Source: an uncultured Verrucomicrobiae bacterium
GTDB lineage: Bacteria; Verrucomicrobiota; Verrucomicrobiia; Verrucomicrobiales; Akkermansiaceae
Assembly: GCA_937957985.1 (NCBI GenBank)
Contig: CALGOH010000091.1
Coordinates: 1-27,691 of the forward strand
Reading direction: 5' to 3'
Length of the DNA: 27,691 bases
Below the pieces are notes generated by a model that saw nothing but the letters and a program-made list of their open reading frames with translations, did not search any database and was not told where the DNA came from. Below, one piece after another: positions 23,849 through 27,691 of the stretch. Positions within the stretch are counted from its first letter, which is position 1, and each line of letters begins with the position of its first letter. A program made the position numbers and the translations under genes.

Positions 23849-24625
23849 TCACGATGGGGTGGATTCGGCGCGGCAGACGAACGCCAGCATCCGGTCGGTG
23901 TCGCCCGCCGGCCCGAGGCCGGGCAACGCGGTGAGGGTTTCCACGCTCCCGAAGCCGGATCGTTCGAGAGCCTGACGGATTTCCCACGGCATGAACAGGA
24001 CGAGTGGATGATCGACCGTAAAGGCCTCGCCGCCATTGATCGAGATCTCGTAGCGGATCAACAGCTTCTGGTTCATGAAGTCGGAAACCGGGGTCGCCTT
24101 GCGCCGGATGGTTCCGCCGTCGAACTCATACTCCCGCTCGACCACGGTCGGAGGATCGGCCATCACCGCGACCGCGTTCCAAGCCTCCACGATCATCGCG
24201 CCATGATCGTTCATCCTCTGCCGCGCGGCCGTTAGAAAGCCGACCAGGTCATCCATCGAGGGCAGGCAGTTGATGACGTTGAACAAACTCACTACCCCAT
24301 CGAAACCGCCATTTTCAAACGACCGGATGTCCCCGGCGTGAAAGGCAACGTCCGATTCCTTCTCGTCCGCTACCTCGATCATCTCCGGCGAGAGATCGAT
24401 TCCGACCACCTCGAAGCCTTCTTCCCGGAGACGGATGGCGTGGCTGCCGGTGCCACACCCGAGATCGAGAATCCGCTGGCCTTGGTCGCCGCCGAGACGG
24501 CTTCGCAGAAATCCGGCCAAGGCGCCGATTTCCTCGTCGTAGGATTTGTGGCCAGTGATGACGTCGTAGAGCCGGGCGAAGGAAACGCCGTATGCCGCGC
24601 CGGGTTCCCTCGGGTCGCTGCTCAT
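23849..24625 (-). CDS. Class I SAM-dependent methyltransferase
   Basis: The 258-residue product contains AYGVSFARLYDVITGHKSYD at residues 11-30, the SAM motif RILDLGCGTGSHAIRLREEG at 51-70, VVGIDLSPEMIEVAD at 73-87, FHAGDIRSF at 95-103 and VVSLFNVINCLPSMDDLVGF, the usual Rossmann methyltransferase order. The pattern resembles N,N-dimethyltransferases of amino deoxysugars, which often act after a DegT aminotransferase, and here the aminotransferase gene overlaps the start by 4 nt (ATGA). N-methylation of the new amino group is therefore a plausible but unproven role. The frame remains open upstream inside the aminotransferase gene; ATG 24625 is chosen because it overlaps that stop and gives the correct length. 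Confidence 0.82.
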   Translation of the reverse strand: MSSDPREPGAAYGVSFARLYDVITGHKSYDEEIGALAGFLRSRLGGDQGQRILDLGCGTGSHAIRLREEGFEVVGIDLSPEMIEVADEKESDVAFHAGDIRSFENGGFDGVVSLFNVINCLPSMDDLVGFLTAARQRMNDHGAMIVEAWNAVAVMADPPTVVEREYEFDGGTIRRKATPVSDFMNQKLLIRYEISINGGEAFTVDHPLVLFMPWEIRQALERSGFGSVETLTALPGLGPAGDTDRMLAFVCRAESTPS

Positions 24626-25782
24626 CGGGCGACCTCGTTGAAGTATTCGCGAACCGCGGTGCACACCCGCTCCACCACCGCCTCGTCCATCATGGAATGC
24701 AGCGGCAGGGACAGGATCTCGTGGCCGATGCGCTCGGTGACGGTCAGGTCGCCCTTTCGCTCGTCCTTCAGCAGGCTGAACCAGTGCCCCGGCTGCCAGT
24801 GGATCCCGGTGTCGATGCCGCGCTCCTTGAGATGGTCGCGCAGCGGCTGCCGTGCCTCCGGAGCCACCCGCATATAGTAGAGGAAGGGCGTCACGTCCTC
24901 GAAGTCCGACATCGGCACGGTCACTCCCTCCACCTCGCCGAGCAGCCGGCTGTAGAGCCGGCAGGCCGCCTGCCGCGTGCGGCTGATCTCCGGCATCTTC
25001 GCGAGTTGGGCCAGCCCGATGGCGGCGTGCAGGTTGGCCATGTGGTAGCGGAAACCCAGGCCCGTGACGTCGTAGGTCCACGCCCGGCGGTTGCCATACA
25101 TCACCGTCGCCGGCTGGCTCATCCCGATCAGCCGCATCTCGTGCAGCCTGGCCTTCTCTTCCTCAGTGCGGACCACCAGCGCGCCGCCGTCGATGCAGGT
25201 GATCGTCTTCACCGGATCGAAGCTGAACATGCAAAGGTCAGAAAACGACCCGACCTTGCGTCCCTTGTCGTAGGAACCGAACGAGTGCGCCGCGTCATGG
25301 ATGACCCGCAGGCCGTGGGCGTCGGCCATGGCCTGCACCGCGTCGTGATCCGCGAGGCAGCAGTCGTAGTCCATCGCGATCACCGCCTTGGTCCGGTCAC
25401 TGACCAGTTCGGCCGCCTTGTCGACATCGATGCACAGCGTGTCCTCGCGGATGTCGCAGAAGACCGGACGGGCCCCGGTCGCGAGAATCGCCTGGAAGTC
25501 CGCGATGTTGTTGAACGACGGCGTGATCACCTCGTCGCCCGGCCCAACTCCGGCCAGCAGCATGGCGAGATGCAGGGCGGAATGACCGGTATTCACGGCA
25601 ACCACCTGACGGTCGCCGACCTCGAGAAATTCCGCGAGCGCCGCCTCGAATTCGCCCACCGACGCGCCCATGCCGAGCCAGCCGAGTTCCAATGACTTTC
25701 GGGCGGCCTCGAACTCCGCATCGAGAATCAGCGGCTGGAATACCGGAATGTCCGGCAGCGTGGTGTCGGTGGGTGCGCTCAT
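24622..25782 (-). CDS. DegT/DnrJ/EryC1/StrS family sugar aminotransferase
   Basis: The 386-residue product is a PLP-dependent aminotransferase acting on NDP-ketosugars. It contains VNTGHSALHLAMLLAGVGPG at residues 63-82, EVITPSFNNIADFQAILATG at 84-103, the PLP-contacting aspartate region LRVIHDAAHSFGSYDKGRKV at 158-177 (D163), and the Schiff-base lysine in MFSFDPVKTITCIDGGALVV at 185-204 (K192). GFRYHMANLHAAIGLAQL and GIDTGIHWQPGH are also typical. The product probably forms a 3- or 4-amino sugar, with regiochemistry not deducible from sequence. It starts 12 nt after the C-methyltransferase gene and overlaps the next methyltransferase by 4 nt. The ATG at 25782 leads directly into the PVFQPLILDAEFEA start of the family. 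Confidence 0.92.
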   Translation of the reverse strand: MSAPTDTTLPDIPVFQPLILDAEFEAARKSLELGWLGMGASVGEFEAALAEFLEVGDRQVVAVNTGHSALHLAMLLAGVGPGDEVITPSFNNIADFQAILATGARPVFCDIREDTLCIDVDKAAELVSDRTKAVIAMDYDCCLADHDAVQAMADAHGLRVIHDAAHSFGSYDKGRKVGSFSDLCMFSFDPVKTITCIDGGALVVRTEEEKARLHEMRLIGMSQPATVMYGNRRAWTYDVTGLGFRYHMANLHAAIGLAQLAKMPEISRTRQAACRLYSRLLGEVEGVTVPMSDFEDVTPFLYYMRVAPEARQPLRDHLKERGIDTGIHWQPGHWFSLLKDERKGDLTVTERIGHEILSLPLHSMMDEAVVERVCTAVREYFNEVAR

Positions 25783-25794
25783 CGCATGCGTCGT

Positions 25795-27021
25795 TCAGTG
25801 AATCGTCAGCTTCGGCACCGCGGTCACGAAGCGGGTGCCTCGCCCGGCGAGGTCCGCCAGTTGCGCCATGACCTCGTCCTTCAGGTTCCAGGGGAGGATC
25901 AGGACGTGGTCCGGAGGATCCTGCTGGAGCCTCGACTCGCCGACAATCGGAATCCGGCTGCCGGGAAGGAAGTTCCCCTGCTTGGCCGGGCTGCGATCGA
26001 CCACATACTCGATCAGGTCGGCCTTGACGCCGGCGAAATTGAGCAGGGTGTTGCCCTTGGCCGCGGCTCCGTAGGCGGCGACTCGCTCGCCGCGCTCACG
26101 GGCCTCCAGCAGAAACCGCAGGAAGCCGTATTTCACCGCCTCGGCCTTGTCCTGGAATCCCTCGTAGAACGCCGGGGTGGACACACCAGCGGACTCCTCT
26201 TCGTCCAGGACGCGGGTCACCTCCGGACTCGTGTCGTGCTTCCCGGAATCGGACCGCTGCGCGAAGACCCGCAGGCTGCCGCCGTGGGTCGGCAGCTCCT
26301 CCACGTCGAACACGTCGAGACCGTTGGTCGCGAAAATGGTCTTCACCGCCGTCAGCGACAGGTAGGAGAAATGCTCGTGATAGACGGTGTCGAACTGGTG
26401 GCCCTCGACCAGCCGCAGCAGGTGGGGAAACTCGAAGCTCGCCACCCCGTCCGGTTTGAGCAGCGAGGCGAAGCCGCCGACGAAGTCGTTGATCTCCGGG
26501 ACGTGGGCCAGCACGTTGTTGGCCACCATCAGGTCGGCCGACCATCCCTGCTCCGCCAGCTCGGCTCCGAGCCTGCGTCCGAAGAACTCCTCGACCACCT
26601 CAATGCCGCGTCCGCGCGCGACCTCGGCCGCGCTGTGCGTCGGCTCGACTCCGAGACACGGAATGCCGCGCTCCTTCACGTACTGGAGCAGGTAGCCGTC
26701 GTTGGCCGCGATCTCGACGACGCGGGACTCCGCGCCCAGGCCGAAGCGCCCGACCGACTCGGCGACCATCCGCTCGCAATGCTTCAGCCAACTCGTCGAC
26801 ATCGCGCTGAAGTAGGCGTAGGTCGCATCGAAGAGCGCCTCGGCCCGGGTGAAGTCCTCGGTCTGCACCAGCCAGCAGCTCTCGCAGACGTTGACCCGCA
26901 ACGGATACCACGCTTCCGGACCGGAGAGCCCTTCGGGCGTCAGATACGCGTTGGAAGGTGGCGCGCTCCCGAGATCGAGGAAGGCCAGATTGACGGGAGA
27001 CTGACAGTGGCGGCAGGTCAC
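25795..27021 (-). CDS. Zinc-type NDP-sugar C-methyltransferase
   Basis: The 408-residue product has the three-part layout of sugar C-methyltransferases such as TcaB9, NovU or TylC3. An N-terminal zinc-binding domain has C3, C6, C46 and C49 (MTCRHCQSPV and NVCESCWLVQ). A SAM-binding core has VVEIAANDGYLLQYVKERGI at 101-120. The catalytic loop is QFDTVYHEHFSYLSLTAVKT, with Y214, H215, E216 and H217, matching the Glu-His pair of TcaB9. A C-terminal domain contains VAAYGAAAKGNTLLNFAGVK and VVDRSPAKQGNFLPG. These enzymes methylate the carbon next to a ketone in an NDP-deoxysugar to give a branched sugar. The start is GTG 27021, overlapping the epimerase stop. It also resembles other Methyltransf_13/14 proteins, so the exact sugar is unknown. 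Confidence 0.88.
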   Translation of the reverse strand: MTCRHCQSPVNLAFLDLGSAPPSNAYLTPEGLSGPEAWYPLRVNVCESCWLVQTEDFTRAEALFDATYAYFSAMSTSWLKHCERMVAESVGRFGLGAESRVVEIAANDGYLLQYVKERGIPCLGVEPTHSAAEVARGRGIEVVEEFFGRRLGAELAEQGWSADLMVANNVLAHVPEINDFVGGFASLLKPDGVASFEFPHLLRLVEGHQFDTVYHEHFSYLSLTAVKTIFATNGLDVFDVEELPTHGGSLRVFAQRSDSGKHDTSPEVTRVLDEEESAGVSTPAFYEGFQDKAEAVKYGFLRFLLEARERGERVAAYGAAAKGNTLLNFAGVKADLIEYVVDRSPAKQGNFLPGSRIPIVGESRLQQDPPDHVLILPWNLKDEVMAQLADLAGRGTRFVTAVPKLTIH

Positions 27022-27590
27022 AGCGCGACCCCTTCAAACGATTCCGGCAGCATGGGACAACCCGAATCTTTCTCCGACATCATCGAAATCCCGCGCGGCC
27101 ACTCGATCCCCAGGCGTGGATCCCGCGGATGGACCCGGAACTCGGCGGAGGGCTCGTAGGCGGCGGTGTGGAGGTAGAGCATCTCGCAATCCTCGCTCAG
27201 GGTCTGGAAGCCGTGGGCGAAACCCTCCGGGATGATGAACGAGCGGCCGTTCTCCCCGCTCAGGATCTCGCCGTGCCAGCGGAGGAAGGTCGGCGAACCC
27301 CGCCGCAGGTCGACGGCGACATCGAACACCTCGCCGCGCAGGCAGCTCACCACCTTCAGTTCGGCGTGGGGCGGCGACTGGCTGTGCATGCCCCGCACGG
27401 CGCCGGATTCGCGGGTGAAGGTCCGGTTGATCTGGACGATGCGGCGACCGCCGAGCGCATCGCCCAGTTCCTCCCCGCACAGCATCCGCTCAAACCAGCC
27501 CCCCGGGTCCCCGGCACGGCGGCGCTCCACCAGTCCCCAGCCCCCCGCCGGGACCGCGGCGATCGGCCCGGGAGCCGCGTACCACGCCAT
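27018..27590 (-). CDS. rfbC: dTDP-4-dehydrorhamnose 3,5-epimerase family protein
   Basis: The 190-residue product is an RmlC-like cupin that epimerises C3 and/or C5 of NDP-4-keto-6-deoxy sugars. RGMHSQSPPHAELKVVSCLR holds the expected catalytic histidine H69. RGEVFDVAVDLRRGSPTF, then FIIPEGFAHGFQTLSEDCEM, LYLHTAAYEPSAEF, and DPRLGIEWP follow in the normal order. The frame is open to 27674, but the ATG at 27590 gives the family's length, and the longer reading would run through the palindrome at 27639-27688. The N-terminal GLVERRRAGDPGGWFERM is divergent in its first few residues, so GTG 27530 is a shorter alternative. It is the first gene seen in the minus-strand operon, and its stop overlaps the C-methyltransferase start by 4 nt. 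Confidence 0.85.
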   Translation of the reverse strand: MAWYAAPGPIAAVPAGGWGLVERRRAGDPGGWFERMLCGEELGDALGGRRIVQINRTFTRESGAVRGMHSQSPPHAELKVVSCLRGEVFDVAVDLRRGSPTFLRWHGEILSGENGRSFIIPEGFAHGFQTLSEDCEMLYLHTAAYEPSAEFRVHPRDPRLGIEWPRGISMMSEKDSGCPMLPESFEGVAL

Positions 27591-27638
27591 CCAGAATCCG
27601 CTCGGAGCGACGAGCAACACAATCGTCGCCACCTGCAC

Positions 27639-27688
27639 GCGACCGGCCGCCCGATGACATTTCGGAAATCGCATCCGCAGCCGGTCGC
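27639..27688. repeat. 50-bp imperfect palindrome upstream of the epimerase operon
   Basis: GCGACCGGC at 27639-27647 and its exact complement GCCGGTCGC at 27680-27688 flank an inner region that is also symmetric: GATGnnATTTC on one arm matches GAAATnnCATC on the other, with a 1-nt offset. The centre is ATTTCGGAAAT at 27659-27669. About 20 of 24 positions can pair, so a long hairpin is possible. Its location about 50 bp before the epimerase start suggests an operator, REP element or terminator of an off-window gene; it lacks a T-run. Confidence 0.5.
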
Positions 27689-27691
27689 TGA

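Overview
The window is a high-GC bacterial chromosome segment, most likely from a Verrucomicrobiota member (Verrucomicrobiaceae-like). The main taxonomic clue is the ~1,180-residue protein at 13113-16658. It has the prepilin-like N-terminus and the 'EARANARFSLIMAIGELQKHAG' type block that I associate with the Verru_Chthon cassette protein A family. Weak or absent Shine-Dalgarno sequences before many starts fit that assignment. No rRNA, tRNA, CRISPR array or insertion sequence was recognised.

Layout. Positions 1-511 are less GC-rich: a truncated minus-strand gene runs off the left edge, with an operator-like palindrome upstream of it. Positions 512-5062 are housekeeping: a DUF2721 membrane protein (-), a cardiolipin synthase (+), a secreted DUF4139 protein (+) and malate dehydrogenase (+), with two intrinsic terminators and one REP-like hairpin. 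Positions 5197-7533 hold thiazole synthase ThiG flanked by two unrelated VapBC-type toxin-antitoxin modules in opposite orientations. Position 7572-9458 (-) is an MsbA-type ABC exporter with an unusual inserted loop.

Positions 9576-27590 form a cell-surface glycan region of three blocks. The first is a minus-strand run of a Verru_Chthon A protein, an exported protein, a CgeB-like glycosyltransferase and an FkbM methyltransferase, facing a second FkbM-like protein on the plus strand. The second is a plus-strand cassette of an AlgI-like MBOAT O-acyltransferase, two tandem paralogous membrane-anchored SGNH-like proteins and a sulfotransferase. The third is a tightly overlapping minus-strand operon of a 3,5-epimerase, a zinc-type sugar C-methyltransferase, a DegT/DnrJ aminotransferase, two further methyltransferases and a family 2 glycosyltransferase.

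How it may work together (inference): the right operon would make, methylate and transfer an unusual branched, possibly amino, deoxysugar. The MBOAT cassette would O-acylate and sulfate a surface polysaccharide. FkbM and glycosyltransferase genes add further decoration. The MBOAT/tandem-SGNH/sulfotransferase unit is the best candidate for an undescribed system. The right operon probably starts near 27590, so its NDP-sugar 4,6-dehydratase and nucleotidylyltransferase, if linked, lie outside the window.
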